Part shown: positions 7,691 to 16,900 of the stretch, one piece after another
Layout of the letters: the number at the start of each line of letters is the position of its first letter
How positions within the stretch are numbered: the first letter of the stretch is position 1
NCBI GenBank assembly: GCA_049317265.1
Contig: JBMOIP010000001.1
Location: forward strand, 62,001-126,000
Origin: CAIVAT01 sp049317265
GTDB lineage: Bacteria; Bacteroidota; Bacteroidia; Bacteroidales; FEN-979
Direction of reading: 5' to 3'
DNA: 64,000 bases
The notes under the pieces: model-generated
What the model saw: only the letters and a program-made list of their open reading frames with translations
Database searches by the model: none
What the model was told of the DNA's origin: nothing
Made by a program: the position numbers and the translations under genes

Positions 7691-8519
7691 TCATAACCGA
7701 TTCCAGCTTCTTTTTCATCAGTTTTACCCGGCAGTCGAAGTTGTTGACGATCAGGGAGAAGATGAGTTTGTGACCGTTAACAGTGGTGACATAGCCTGCA
7801 AAGCTTTTCACTTTCCCGATGGTACCTGTTTTTGCATGAATCCTCCCAACGGCGGCGCTGCCTTTCATGGCTTTGTGCAAGGTTCCGGTGAGACCGGCAA
7901 GCGGAAGTGATTCATAAAAAACCTGGAAATAGGGGGAGGTCCGCATGGCATATAGGGCATCTACCAGCTGTTTAGGCGATATCTGGTTATTCCTCGACAA
8001 CCCGTTGCCATCGTAAAAATACATCCCTTCTGTATCCACGCCTTTGGTAGTCCAGAAATCCAGGATTGCCCTTACCCCGGCTTCTGTGGTGGACGAATTG
8101 TAGACTTTACCTCCAATTTTCCGAAGTAATTTCGACGACCTCCAGTTAACACTCATCTGGTTGGTAATGATGACCTCCGGGATGATCGGCTTCCCGAAAA
8201 ATTCAAGTGCTGCGGCAGTAACAAATATTTTCAGGGTGGAAGCGGGCATCATGAGGTCTTTTGCATGATAATCGGCAACGATCACAGGGTCCTTTGCCGT
8301 CACATCCACCACAAGGTAACCCAATGTGGCATTCTGGAGCAAAGGATCCTGTTGAAGCAGGGTGAACGCCCGGAGCATCTCCTTAAAACCCGGATGTATC
8401 TCTTTTTTTTCAGCCACCGGCAAACCCTTGTGGGTTGATGTTGTTGAAGTGTCGTTCTGACAGGAGAACAACAACTGCAGCAGGATCAGCAACGAAAGAA
8501 TTGTTTGTCTGGAGGGCAT
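7671..8519 (-). CDS. Short PBP4-type D-alanyl-D-alanine carboxypeptidase, lipoprotein
   Basis: The product has 282 residues. It carries the three class C penicillin-binding motifs: SxxK at 94-97 (ASTLK), SxN at 175-177 in DGNGLSRNN, and KTG at 230-232. These would trim or cut peptidoglycan peptides. A lipobox (LLFSC, Cys20) predicts a membrane-anchored lipoprotein. Normal DacB/PBP4 proteins are about 450-500 residues with a long insertion between SxxK and SxN; here only about 80 residues separate them, so this is a reduced form. It is convergent with, and overlaps, the DUF1295 gene. Confidence 0.85.
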   Translation of the reverse strand: MPSRQTILSLLILLQLLFSCQNDTSTTSTHKGLPVAEKKEIHPGFKEMLRAFTLLQQDPLLQNATLGYLVVDVTAKDPVIVADYHAKDLMMPASTLKIFVTAAALEFFGKPIIPEVIITNQMSVNWRSSKLLRKIGGKVYNSSTTEAGVRAILDFWTTKGVDTEGMYFYDGNGLSRNNQISPKQLVDALYAMRTSPYFQVFYESLPLAGLTGTLHKAMKGSAAVGRIHAKTGTIGKVKSFAGYVTTVNGHKLIFSLIVNNFDCRVKLMKKKLESVMIKMAEV

Positions 8520-8577
8520 GGAAAATCACATAATTATTTTCCAAAGATCGGAAAAAAACCGGCAGGTCGGGATTAAT

Positions 8578-8889
8578 TTAACATTTAAATGCCTCTCCGT
8601 TGATATCCGCCTGGAAGGACAATCCCGAAATTGCCAGTTGTTCCCTGACAAAAATTTCTGCCTGGTGCGCTGTCGCGAACAGGTTCCCCGTGACCAGTGC
8701 TTTGGCGAAATCGCCTGGTTCACTTTTACCATTCAGGAGGTTCATCGCCTCTCCCGAACTGCAGAATTCTTCCTGGAATTCCCTTCTGAGCTCGTTATCA
8801 TTGACGATCGATTCAAGGATTGACCGGATTTCGCTTAACAGGGTTGCCATCTCTGTTAAAACCTTCATGTTGGATTCTTTTGTTTCCAT
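8578..8889 (-). CDS. Small hypothetical helical protein
   Basis: The product has 103 residues. After METKESN it is strongly helical and charged (MATLLSEIRSILESIVNDNELRREFQEEF) and ends in ...DINGEAFKC. It has no signal peptide or transmembrane segment. A start at the internal Met (MKVLTEM) is also possible. I do not recognise a family. It is kept because composition and reading frame look protein-like and it lies alone between the carboxypeptidase and a repeat region. No clear TAnnTTTG element was seen upstream. Confidence 0.45.
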   Translation of the reverse strand: METKESNMKVLTEMATLLSEIRSILESIVNDNELRREFQEEFCSSGEAMNLLNGKSEPGDFAKALVTGNLFATAHQAEIFVREQLAISGLSFQADINGEAFKC

Positions 8890-9039
8890 GACTTTAGTTT
8901 TTAGGGTTCAATACTGCTTAATCGGAGAAACCATGAAAAGGTAATACGGTGAAAGTGTTAAATTTTCAATATTTTAACATTTTTTAACATTTCCGGCCCC
9001 GCCTTACCCTTTGCTTACCTTCAACGTACCATTACTGTG

Positions 9040-9222
9040 AGGGCCGCGCCATGGCGCGGCCCTACGAAATAATCAACGGTTGCCTGTAGGGACATGCCAT
9101 GGCATGTCCCTACACCATGGCATGTCCCTACACCACGGCATGTCCCTACACCACGGCATGTCCCTACACCACGAAATGTCCCTGCACCACGAAATGTCCC
9201 TGTACCATGGCATATCCCTCCA
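9040..9222. repeat. Palindromes and an 18-bp tandem array (CCATGGCATGTCCCTACA)
   Basis: A perfect 24-bp palindrome at 9040-9063 (centre GCGCCATGGCGC) is followed by a perfect 30-bp palindrome at 9085-9114 (centre CATGCCATGGCATG). The right arm of the second begins a tandem array of 18-bp units at 9097, 9115, 9133, 9151, 9169, 9187 and 9205. The first units are CCATGGCATGTCCCTACA; later ones drift to CCACGGCATG and CCACGAAATG. Confidence 0.9.
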
Positions 9223-9368
9223 TAAAGGAACGTCATGCACAATTTGTTCTCTGGTTTGATTTTTTTCCATGAGATAATGGTACGGTTGCATTCAATTAAA
9301 AAATATCCGATTGATCACAATCATACCAATGAACGTTTTTTGCTGTCCTCCGGGATGGTGCATGGTCT

Positions 9369-9555
9369 GAGCCCTGAATGGGCTCAATGTGAATAACCAC
9401 GGGTGAAACCCGTGGCAAGGATGTCTCCCTGGACCCCAGCCTTGCAAGGGCTGAACTTTTTTGATATTCAGCTCCTTTAGAGCTGAGAGTACCGGGTTGG
9501 TCTATCCACGGGTTTCACCCGTGGTTATTGAGATTTAGCCGCTTCGCGGCTGGTA
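9369..9555. repeat. REP/BIME-like palindrome group
   Basis: Several short palindromes are packed together: 9369-9385 (GAGCCCTGAATGGGCTC), 9397-9415 (CCACGGGTGAAACCCGTGG), AGCCTTGCAAGGGCT near 9435, CAGCTCCTTTAGAGCTG near 9468, 9506-9524 (CCACGGGTTTCACCCGTGG) and TAGCCGCTTCGCGGCTGG near 9537. The segment 9392-9415 is an exact reverse complement of 9506-9529 (24 bp), so the whole group can fold as one large cruciform. This is like REP elements mobilised by RAYT transposases; a RAYT remnant lies at 44.1 kb. Confidence 0.75.
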
Positions 9556-9558
9556 CGA

Positions 9559-9588
9559 TTGTGATTAATCAAAAAAATAATATATTTG
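9559..9588 (+). promoter_or_regulatory. Promoter of the GH57-like gene
   Basis: TTG at 9559-9561, a 19-bp spacer and TATATTTG at 9581-9588 match the phylum consensus, 19 bp before the ATG at 9608. Confidence 0.6.
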
Positions 9589-9607
9589 TATATAAACCTC
9601 CGCCATC

Positions 9608-12253
9608 ATGAAGCATTTCATCCTTATCCCAGCATTCATCCTGATGTTCCTTGCCGGCTCCTCCCAGGTTCATACCAGCTACCTCTGGCACCTTGAACAG
9701 CCCATCTACTGGCCGGATGCCAGCGTTTGGAATACGAACGAACACCAGAGTGCATGGGAGTCGCAATACCTCAAATGGAACAATGGCAACTGGTACTCCG
9801 ACGGGTTACAGCACCCGCTCAACAACCTGCAGGAGATCTTTGGGAATGATGACCGGAAAGCGGTCTACCAGTATCGTACCAAGGATGCCGTTCAATCCCT
9901 GCAGCACCTCGCCGAAGGGGGCGCCCAGGTGAACTATTCCGGTTGTTTGATGGAGAACGTGAACAGCCTGGCCGGGGCGGGTCAGTGGGGATACAGTTCC
10001 GGCTGGCAGGGCAGTTTCATCACCGCCCGCGGATGGACAACTTCAGAAGGAAAACCCCGCATGGACGTGGTCGGCTTTACCAAGGACCATGCCCTGTCGA
10101 CCCTGCTCAGCGACAAGATGCTGCGTCGGCAGATCCAGGCCCACAGGTACCTTTACAATGAAAATTTTGGCACTGCACCGCTTTACTCAAAAGGCTACTG
10201 GCCGGCCGAATGCTCCTTCAGCGAACGGAACATTAAGGCGCTGGTGGAGGAGGGTTTTGAATGGGTAGTGATTGCCAACAGCCATCTTGCGAGAACCCTC
10301 AGTGATTACCCGCTTCAGTACGGCACCTCCGGCTGCAACATCGATCCGCCGAATAAGGCCGACAGGGTGACAACCAACGGGGTGAACTGGTGGAGCGGAC
10401 AGATCGACGGGCGCGGCGGCACCTTTGCGGCACCTTTTTGCTACCAGGCCCACAAGGCAAAGTATGTTGATCCCAACACCGGGACGGAGTACAAGATCAA
10501 CGTCGTTCCCATGGATGACCTGCTGAGTTACCAGAACGGTTACTCGATGATGGGCACCGGCGATATTGATCAGCACATCGCACCCTTCAACAATCCTTCT
10601 CAGCCCTCCATGGTCCTGCTGGCCCACGACGGCGACAACGCCTGGGGCGGGGGATATACCTACTACAGCCAGAGTGTGCCTCAATTTGCCGACGAGGCTG
10701 CATCCAAGGGATATGTACCCACCACCATCGGTCAGTTCCTTATGCAGCATCCCGTTCCGGCGAACGATGTGGTGCATGTGGAGGATGGATCGTGGGTCAA
10801 TGCCGCCAACGACTGGGGCCATCCGCAGTGCATCAACTGGCTCTGGCCGATGTACACCTCAACCTACCAGTTCGATCCGAATGGCTGGACCGAAGATGCC
10901 CGCAACTGGGCCGTTCTGGTGGCTGGTGAAAACAGGGTTCAGATGGCAGAAGACCTGCAGGGGAGCGTGAATATCGCCAACATCGTCCATCCCGGGGCAT
11001 CAGCCAACCCCGCCGAAAGGGCATGGCATTACCTGCTGCCGGCCTATAACAGCGGGTACATGTACTACGGAACCTCGCTCGACATGGAGGTGAAGCAGTC
11101 GCTAGCCTGCAACAAGGCCTGTGGCTTTGCCAACCAGGTGATCAATGCCCACCCGGGAACCGACAACACCCCGCCAACCGTCTTCATTCCGCAGCGCTAC
11201 CCCTACAACCCGGGAGGCATCGGCTTCGGACCCAACTACGGCTACCAGCAGCACCAGAACAGCTCCGACTTTCATGTGTGGACCTTCGCCTATGATGTCT
11301 CCGGAATTCAGACCATCACCCTGAAATACCGGTTGGTCGACTCCGGCGTCTATCCCGGCGGCCAGACCTATGACGGAGGAAGCGGGATCGGCGCATGGCA
11401 AAACATCCCCATGACCTACCGCAACTTCCCCACCGGCAATGTGACCAACAACCCGGAGATCAGCTTCTTCATCCTGCCCGACTATATTGCAGGAGAATAC
11501 TACGCCCAGGTTGTGGGTATCGCAGAAAAACTGGTCGATTATTATGTGGAGGCCACTGACCAGAAGGGGAATGTTGCGAAAACCCCCATCCAGCATGTCT
11601 ATGTCGGGCCCACCAACACCGGGGGAACCAGCGGCGTAAGTTGGACACCTGCCTATCCGACCTGCAACGATGTGATCACCATAACCGAGACCAGCGTTAC
11701 CCAGGGAGCCAAACTTCACTGGGGGGTAAATGCCATCGGAAACGCCTGGCTTTCGCCGATTGCCGCTTACTGGCCGGCCGGTTCCTCCCTGTTCAACGGA
11801 ACAGGTCCCGCTGTGGAGTCGCCCATGACCGGTCCAGTACAGGGGAAAATCTCCATCCAGGTGGGACCGTTCAACAACCCCGCCATGCAGGTCAATACCG
11901 TCGATTTTGTGATCCACTACAACAACAACACCTGGAATAACAACAACAACGGCGACTTTCACATAACCATCAACAACAACCCGATCGGGAACGTTGAACT
12001 GAGGCAGCAGGACCTTATCAGCATCTGGCCCGTTCCGGCAACTGAAGTCATCCATGTAGGGGTTCCTGTTGAATTTTCGAAAGGGCACATAGCTACTATC
12101 CGGAATATCACAGGACAGGCGTTGTTTTCGCAGGAAATTACCGGGGAGAATTTTTTCATCGACATAAGCACTCTACCCGGAGGCTTTTATACACTTTGTG
12201 TCGGTTCTGGTGACAATCCGGTTGAATCTGCAAGGAAGTTTATAAAACGTTAG
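9608..12253 (+). CDS. Secreted GH57-like glycoside hydrolase with T9SS sorting domain
   Basis: The 881-residue product has a signal peptide (KHFILIPAFILMFLAGSSQ). Two GH57-like motifs are visible: GYWPAECSFSERN, with Glu201 at the nucleophile position, and LLAHDGDNAWGGGYTYY, with Asp341 at the acid/base position. GH57 enzymes act mainly on alpha-glucans such as starch and glycogen. The middle part has Ig-like/CBM-like segments. The end (ISIWPVPATEVIHVG ... ISTLPGGFYTLCV ... ARKFIKR) is a T9SS type A C-terminal domain, so export across the outer membrane to the cell surface is expected. With the GH13 amylase at 40 kb it suggests extracellular alpha-glucan use. Confidence 0.83.
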   Translation: MKHFILIPAFILMFLAGSSQVHTSYLWHLEQPIYWPDASVWNTNEHQSAWESQYLKWNNGNWYSDGLQHPLNNLQEIFGNDDRKAVYQYRTKDAVQSLQHLAEGGAQVNYSGCLMENVNSLAGAGQWGYSSGWQGSFITARGWTTSEGKPRMDVVGFTKDHALSTLLSDKMLRRQIQAHRYLYNENFGTAPLYSKGYWPAECSFSERNIKALVEEGFEWVVIANSHLARTLSDYPLQYGTSGCNIDPPNKADRVTTNGVNWWSGQIDGRGGTFAAPFCYQAHKAKYVDPNTGTEYKINVVPMDDLLSYQNGYSMMGTGDIDQHIAPFNNPSQPSMVLLAHDGDNAWGGGYTYYSQSVPQFADEAASKGYVPTTIGQFLMQHPVPANDVVHVEDGSWVNAANDWGHPQCINWLWPMYTSTYQFDPNGWTEDARNWAVLVAGENRVQMAEDLQGSVNIANIVHPGASANPAERAWHYLLPAYNSGYMYYGTSLDMEVKQSLACNKACGFANQVINAHPGTDNTPPTVFIPQRYPYNPGGIGFGPNYGYQQHQNSSDFHVWTFAYDVSGIQTITLKYRLVDSGVYPGGQTYDGGSGIGAWQNIPMTYRNFPTGNVTNNPEISFFILPDYIAGEYYAQVVGIAEKLVDYYVEATDQKGNVAKTPIQHVYVGPTNTGGTSGVSWTPAYPTCNDVITITETSVTQGAKLHWGVNAIGNAWLSPIAAYWPAGSSLFNGTGPAVESPMTGPVQGKISIQVGPFNNPAMQVNTVDFVIHYNNNTWNNNNNGDFHITINNNPIGNVELRQQDLISIWPVPATEVIHVGVPVEFSKGHIATIRNITGQALFSQEITGENFFIDISTLPGGFYTLCVGSGDNPVESARKFIKR

Positions 12254-12625
12254 AATGGAAGACTCTTAATAAGTGTTTTTCAATCCCTTTGGGGATTTAA
12301 TATGGGTAGAAACACGTACACAAACGTATTATTTCGTCCCGTACGGGACGAAACAGCTTTGTAAAACCTCGGCTTCTACCCCCATATTGTGCCTACGGCA
12401 CAGGATTTAAATTTGAAATACAACCAATTATGAAATTTAAACAAAGTCAGAGGATTTGATGAATTATCGAACTATTTGTCTTTTAAATGACTGAATTTAG
12501 CTAAATCTTGACTTTGTATTGACAAAATTACGGCGGACAGGCGGACAGGGTTGGTGGATAATTGCAGAATTTTTTATCAACAGATGATACCTTCTGGTGG
12601 TTTTTCCGATCAAGCAGGAAAAACC
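12254..12625. repeat. Gap with nested palindromes
   Basis: The gap holds AATCCCTTTGGGGATT (12282-12297), an inverted pair AATATGGGTAGAA (12299-12311) / TTCTACCCCCATATT (12374-12388), a perfect 22-bp palindrome inside that pair (12332-12353, centre CCCGTACGGG), and TGTGCCTACGGCACA (12388-12402). The arrangement can form a branched cruciform. The rest of the gap, to 12625, is AT-rich and ends with a short octamer tract. No gene was recognised. Confidence 0.7.
12530..12549. repeat. GTCCGCCC-type octamer tract C (2-3 units)
   Basis: CGGCGGACAGGCGGACAGGG is a short member of the octamer family, in inverted orientation, just upstream of the four-helix-bundle fragment whose 3' end carries tract D. 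Confidence 0.7.
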
Positions 12626-12913
12626 ATGAAAACACAAAGAAATATTGAAACGCTCCATATCATCGCCGCCGACCTGGAATACCTGACTCCGGAAAATTTC
12701 CAATCCCTGTTCAGCAAAATCAAACTTCTTACCGTCCAACTCACCAACCTCATCAAATCCCTCGACAAAAAATCCAGAACCACACTAGCCTCGACTAGTC
12801 CATCCGTCCGCCTGTCCGCCTGTCCGCTCGTCCACGCGTCCGCTTGTCTACTTGTCCACTTGTCCACTTGTCCACTTGTCCACTTGTCCACTTGTCCACC
12901 CGCCCGAATTTAA
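12626..12913 (+). pseudogene. C-terminal fragment of a four-helix-bundle protein (23S rRNA intervening-sequence family)
   Basis: The frame starts MKTQRNIETLHIIAADLEYL and continues through LFSKIKLLTVQLTNLIKSLDKK. This matches the last two helices of the small four-helix-bundle proteins related to 23S rRNA intervening-sequence proteins, which are usually about 115-130 residues. The N-terminal half is absent upstream. After residue ~53 the frame continues into octamer tract D and encodes only repeat peptide (CPLVHLST...). I read it as a truncated relic rather than a working gene. Known family members are common in this phylum; their function is unclear. Confidence 0.6.
12798..12906. repeat. GTCCGCCC-type octamer tract D (about 13 units)
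   Basis: Tandem GTCCGCCT, GTCCGCTC, GTCCACGC and a homogeneous run of GTCCACTT units. It begins just after the four-helix-bundle homology and ends 3 bp before the stop codon of hicB (12910-12912), so it separates two convergent gene ends. Confidence 0.9.
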
Positions 12914-13290
12914 AGCAGAAATCTGATTTCAGCCAACTCCTTCCCTATTTGTTGAACACCTTTAAGAATTCGCTGTGTTTGGATCGGGGAGGGTTTTTTT
13001 ATCCCGCTAATATATTGAGCCAGCAAACTTTGATTCATTCCTATTCGCTCTGAAAACGCTTTAGCATTGATTACCTTGTAGAAGGTGAAAAATTGAGCAA
13101 TATCCAATGTCACTTTCAGGTCTTCTTCACAAACAAGTTGTCCTTGATCCTCAAAATACAAATTGATTGCCTCAACCATATTTGATTTTAGTTCAATCAA
13201 ATCATTTCCCGTGGTTGCAACGGGATAGCTTTGAGCATAGGCCGAATACCCCGTATTTGTTCGCTCTACCATTATTTCTATCTTTTTCAT
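12910..13290 (-). CDS. hicB: HicB-type antitoxin with XRE-like helix-turn-helix
   Basis: The 126-residue product has an N-terminal HicB fold (MKKIEIMVERTNTGYSAYAQSYP VATTGNDLIELKSNMVEAINLYF, about 1-48). A C-terminal helix-turn-helix follows (NAKAFSERIGMNQSLLAQYISGIKKPSPIQTQRIL). HicB proteins neutralise the HicA RNase and repress their own operon through the DNA-binding domain. It begins 10 bp after the hicA frame on the same strand, the usual hicA-hicB order. Since hicA carries a stop at codon 8, HicB may persist as an orphan antitoxin or repressor. Confidence 0.88.
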   Translation of the reverse strand: MKKIEIMVERTNTGYSAYAQSYPVATTGNDLIELKSNMVEAINLYFEDQGQLVCEEDLKVTLDIAQFFTFYKVINAKAFSERIGMNQSLLAQYISGIKKPSPIQTQRILKGVQQIGKELAEIRFLL

Positions 13291-13300
13291 AAACCAGTTG

Positions 13301-13486
13301 TTATTTTAATCCTGCATCTTTTAAAATTTTGTTTTGCAGCCCTGCACCAACTTCACTTGCCCCATGATTCGGAACAACAAGCTGACCATCTTTTTCAGGA
13401 TGTCGCATGATCATGTGGCTTCCCGACTGTCGGAAAACATACCAGCCATCCCTCGTCAGGAGTCAGATCAACTCTTTACATTTCAT
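13301..13486 (-). pseudogene. hicA: hicA toxin gene interrupted by an in-frame TGA
   Basis: Reading from the ATG at 13486 gives MKCKELI, then TGA (13465-13463), then an intact HicA frame LLTRDGWYVFRQSGSHMIMRHPEKDG...LVVPNHGASEVGAGL...ILKDAGLK and a TAA at 13303-13301. HicA is an mRNA interferase of about 60 residues with its catalytic His in the SGSH motif, which is present. The position of the stop is normally Arg or Lys, so a single C-to-T change in CGA would explain it. No in-frame ATG lies downstream before the catalytic region except the two Met after SGSH. The remaining frame has no other stop or frameshift, so the loss looks recent. Confidence 0.85.
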
Positions 13487-13490
13487 TTAA

Positions 13491-13498
13491 CAAAAGTA
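13491..13498 (-). promoter_or_regulatory. Putative -7 element of hicAB
   Basis: TACTTTTG on the minus strand lies 4 bp upstream of the hicA ATG. Transcripts would be leaderless or nearly so for hicA. No TTG was found at the proper -33 distance, so this is a partial match. Confidence 0.35.
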
Positions 13499-13558
13499 AT
13501 AAATATATTACCCGAACTGCTCATTACCTGAATAATTATTTTATGACGAAATCTTGAA

Positions 13559-13639
13559 CCGCCCGTCCGCCCGTCCGCCCGTCCGCCCGTCCGCTTGTCC
13601 GCTTGTCCGCTTGTCCGCCCGTCCGCCCGTCCGCCCGTT
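13559..13639. repeat. GTCCGCCC-type octamer tract E (about 10 units)
   Basis: A clean tandem of GTCCGCCC with three central GTCCGCTT units. It lies about 70 bp upstream of hicA. The rest of the gap to 13938 is AT-rich, with no recognisable gene; it presumably holds the control region of the giant surface-protein gene. Confidence 0.9.
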
Positions 13640-13938
13640 TTACGGCTTTCCCCACCCCCATAATTTATTTTCAAAATCCCGTAAATTCAACCTTCAAATG
13701 TGTTAACTTTACTAACAATTTCCGGGAGTATAGGTTTGTAACGACCTGATTGTCAGTAGTTAATATTGATGGTTGGGTTCGTGTTATTGTATTTTATACA
13801 AGTTGAAGATGATTTTGAGAGATAATGTCATGAATTTATTGCACGCCAAAATGAGGGGTAAAAGAGATTGGTTTGGTACAGGAAATAGGCAGTATCACGC
13901 TTTACAATTAATTCATTTGTAGTAATTTAAATAGTTAG

Positions 13939-16900
13939 ATGAGATTAAAAACATACATATCCAAGAGTGTTGGCAGTGGGGTGAGGCTCAGGGTGGTGGC
14001 GGCATTGTCATTGGTGTTGTTTTTACAGGTCGTAATTGTCGCTCAACCCGTATACAAACTAGGTACGGATTGTGGTGGTGGAGCGATAAATTTTTACTCA
14101 GAACACGTAATGAATGATCGTGGAACGTTTCGGCAAACACGGATTCTTGAAGACTATACAACCATTGCAGGTACAAGAAGATGGGAGTTTGAAGACAATT
14201 TTTATTGGAACACTTGGAGGGCTCCAAGCAACACTGCAATAAACATTGTTGGTCATGACAAGGTAATTCCACCTGATATAGCGACTGCAAGCGCTTATTG
14301 GAGGGATAATTACGGTGGAGGGAACGGTGCCAGGTTACTAGGGACAACAAATGGATACTACTATACTTTTAATATTCAGGAAAAACCAGATTATAGTAGT
14401 TGTTACATGTCAGTTTTAGAAACTTCATTTAATCCTAAAACCATGGTGTTAACAGATGCTCCCGCCCCTTATGGTGACAGAATCGCTACAGTTACTTTGA
14501 GTACCGCACCCAGTTCAGGTGAATACGTTTACATACGATACACTACCGACGACTATGTAAATTCCACCATTATCCCGGTTAGTTTTGTTGGGAATGTTGG
14601 TACAGTTATGGTTCCGGTGCCAATTGTAAATGGTGTTATTCAAAAGTATTATGCCTATTCAAGTAACAGGACAAAAGCACAAATTGATGCAGAAGTTGTT
14701 TTGTACAGTTCACAAGTACCACATGATATGTTGACATTGGAATTGTCAAATGGAGTATCGAATACGTTTACAAATCAGGTAGTTGTAACTTCAACAGGAG
14801 GAGTTACGTTGATGAATACATATTCCACCCTGAAAGATGCCTTTGCCGCGATTAATCTTGGGGTAAATCACACTGGAACTATTACCATTTCCTTAATTGG
14901 TAACACTGATGAATCTGTTGGAGGAACTGCTGTATTAAATGCGGGTAACGTTGCACCATCCTCTTACACTTCGATTGAGATACGCCCTGCAGGTGGGATC
15001 GCAAGAACTATATCGGGAAACCTTCCGTTACCACTTGTTAGTTTTAATGGTGCTGATAATGTTACGATTAATGGTTTGAATACTGAAGGTAACTCATTGA
15101 CAATTTCTAACACAAGTGTGTCCGCAGTGGCTGGCACTTCAACCGTTAAATTTAATAATGATGCCAGCAATAATAACATTATCAATTGTTCATTATTTGG
15201 TTCCGCAACTATACCACTAGTTACCAATGGTGGCACTTTGTTTATTGGTTCGACAAGTGGTATAACCGGTAATGATAATATTACAATTTCAAATTGCAAA
15301 ATTGGTCCCGCAGGGAGCAATTTACCATCGAAGGGAATTTTTGGATCTGGGAATACCACAACTGCAACTCTTGCCAACAGCAACATTACAATTAGTAACT
15401 GTGAAATTTATGACTTTTTCCTGGCTGGAGGTTGCGCTGGCATCTATGTGTCAAATGGTAATACTGACTGGAATATTAACAATAACAAGGTCTATGAAAC
15501 AAGCTCACGTGCAATGACCAGCACATTGAACGGGATTTACTTTGTCAGTCCTACCTATGGAAACAATATTCAGATTATAGGGAACACGATTGGCTATTCT
15601 TCCAATGCAGGCACAGGAACCCTTACTCTGACAGGAAGTGGAGTGGCTGATTCATTCCAAGGAATTTATTTGTCAGTGGGAACAGCAACCGCTAGTTCAG
15701 TCCAGGGAAATACCATCCAGAGTATTAGTATTTCCAGTACGACCACCGGTTCGTTGTTTTATGGAGTCAAGGTAAATGCAGGTTTAGTAAACATTGGTAC
15801 TGCCTCCGGTAATGTGATAGGTCATCCTAATCTTGCAAATAGTATCTCGATTTCAGGGTCAAATAGTGTTGCCAGTTCTGTCCTGATCGACGCATCTCTT
15901 TCATATACAGGAAGTAATATTGAAAATAACATCCTGGCTAATTTTACATATACAGGAACAGGAACAGCTTCTCTATACGGAATCAAACTGAATGGCAATG
16001 CCCGTAAAAATAAAATTTATAACATTGGTTCGACAACAGCGGGTGCAACTCCAGTCATTATTGGTGTTTACATTACAGGAACCAGTGGGGGAGAGTGCTC
16101 AAATAATTTTATTGCATTATCAGGCGGAAATGCAACTGAACCAACTGTTTATGGGATTTACGGGAATGCATCAACTGCTGCAACGAACAACCTCTATTAT
16201 AATTCAATTAATATTTTCGGTAGCGCTACCACAACCTCCTCCACCTATGCATTTCGAAGGGGAAGCAATTCACCGTTTGTACTGAAAAACAACATCCTTA
16301 CAAATAATAGGACAATTGGTGGAAGTGGAACTCATTTAGCTCTTTATGTTAGTCCTGTCGGTTCTTGGACATCAGATTATAATGATTTATTCACTAACTT
16401 CCCTAATGATTTAGTATATTGGGGTGGAAGCTATTACAATTTTGCTAATTGGCAAGCTCAAAATCCCCCTGGACAGGATTCACATTCAATAAGTGTTGTT
16501 CCCGTATTTACAAGCAATACAGATCTACATTTATTAACTGCCTCAAACGACGGGATAGATAAAAAAGCGACAATTTTGGGGACCGTAACGACTGACATTG
16601 ATGGCGCTGCCAGGGATGCCTCCACCCCTGACATCGGCGCCGATGAGTTCCTCTCCACCTCCTGTTCACCGGTAACCGGCGGCACTGCCAGCGGGTCAAC
16701 CTCCTTCTGCGGCTCCGGAACACCAACCATTACCGCTTCAGGATATTCCGTTATCACAGGTACCACCTATCAGTGGCAATATTCCAACAACAATTTCACA
16801 AGCGCGAACGATATTGCCGGCCAGGTAAATCCGGCTGCGCTGACCATCGGTCCGGTTTCGGCCACCACCTGGTTCCGGTTGAGGGTTACCTGCCCGGCCG

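Larger units (their letters stand above)
8890..9607. other. 718-bp gene-free interval rich in repeats
   Basis: I see no credible gene here. The interval holds an AT-rich stretch (8930-9000), two palindromes and an 18-bp tandem array (9040-9222), a REP-like palindrome group (9369-9555), and the promoter of the GH57-like gene at its right end (9559-9588). Open frames within it (for example 9021-9291 on the minus strand) are read-throughs of the 18-bp array. Confidence 0.7.

Noticed and set aside
9040..9222. CRISPR array
   Set aside because: The repeats are tandem 18-bp units without unique spacers, and no cas genes are in the window.
9021..9291. Cys/Gly-rich repeat peptides on the minus strand (GVGTCRGVGTCHG, WCRDMPWCRDMPW)
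   Set aside because: Both frames are translations of the 18-bp tandem array, with no start signal or domain; they look like repeat artefacts.
11102..12088. 328-codon minus-strand frame inside the GH57-like gene
   Set aside because: It is antisense to a well-supported gene and has no recognisable motif; high GC third positions explain the lack of stops.
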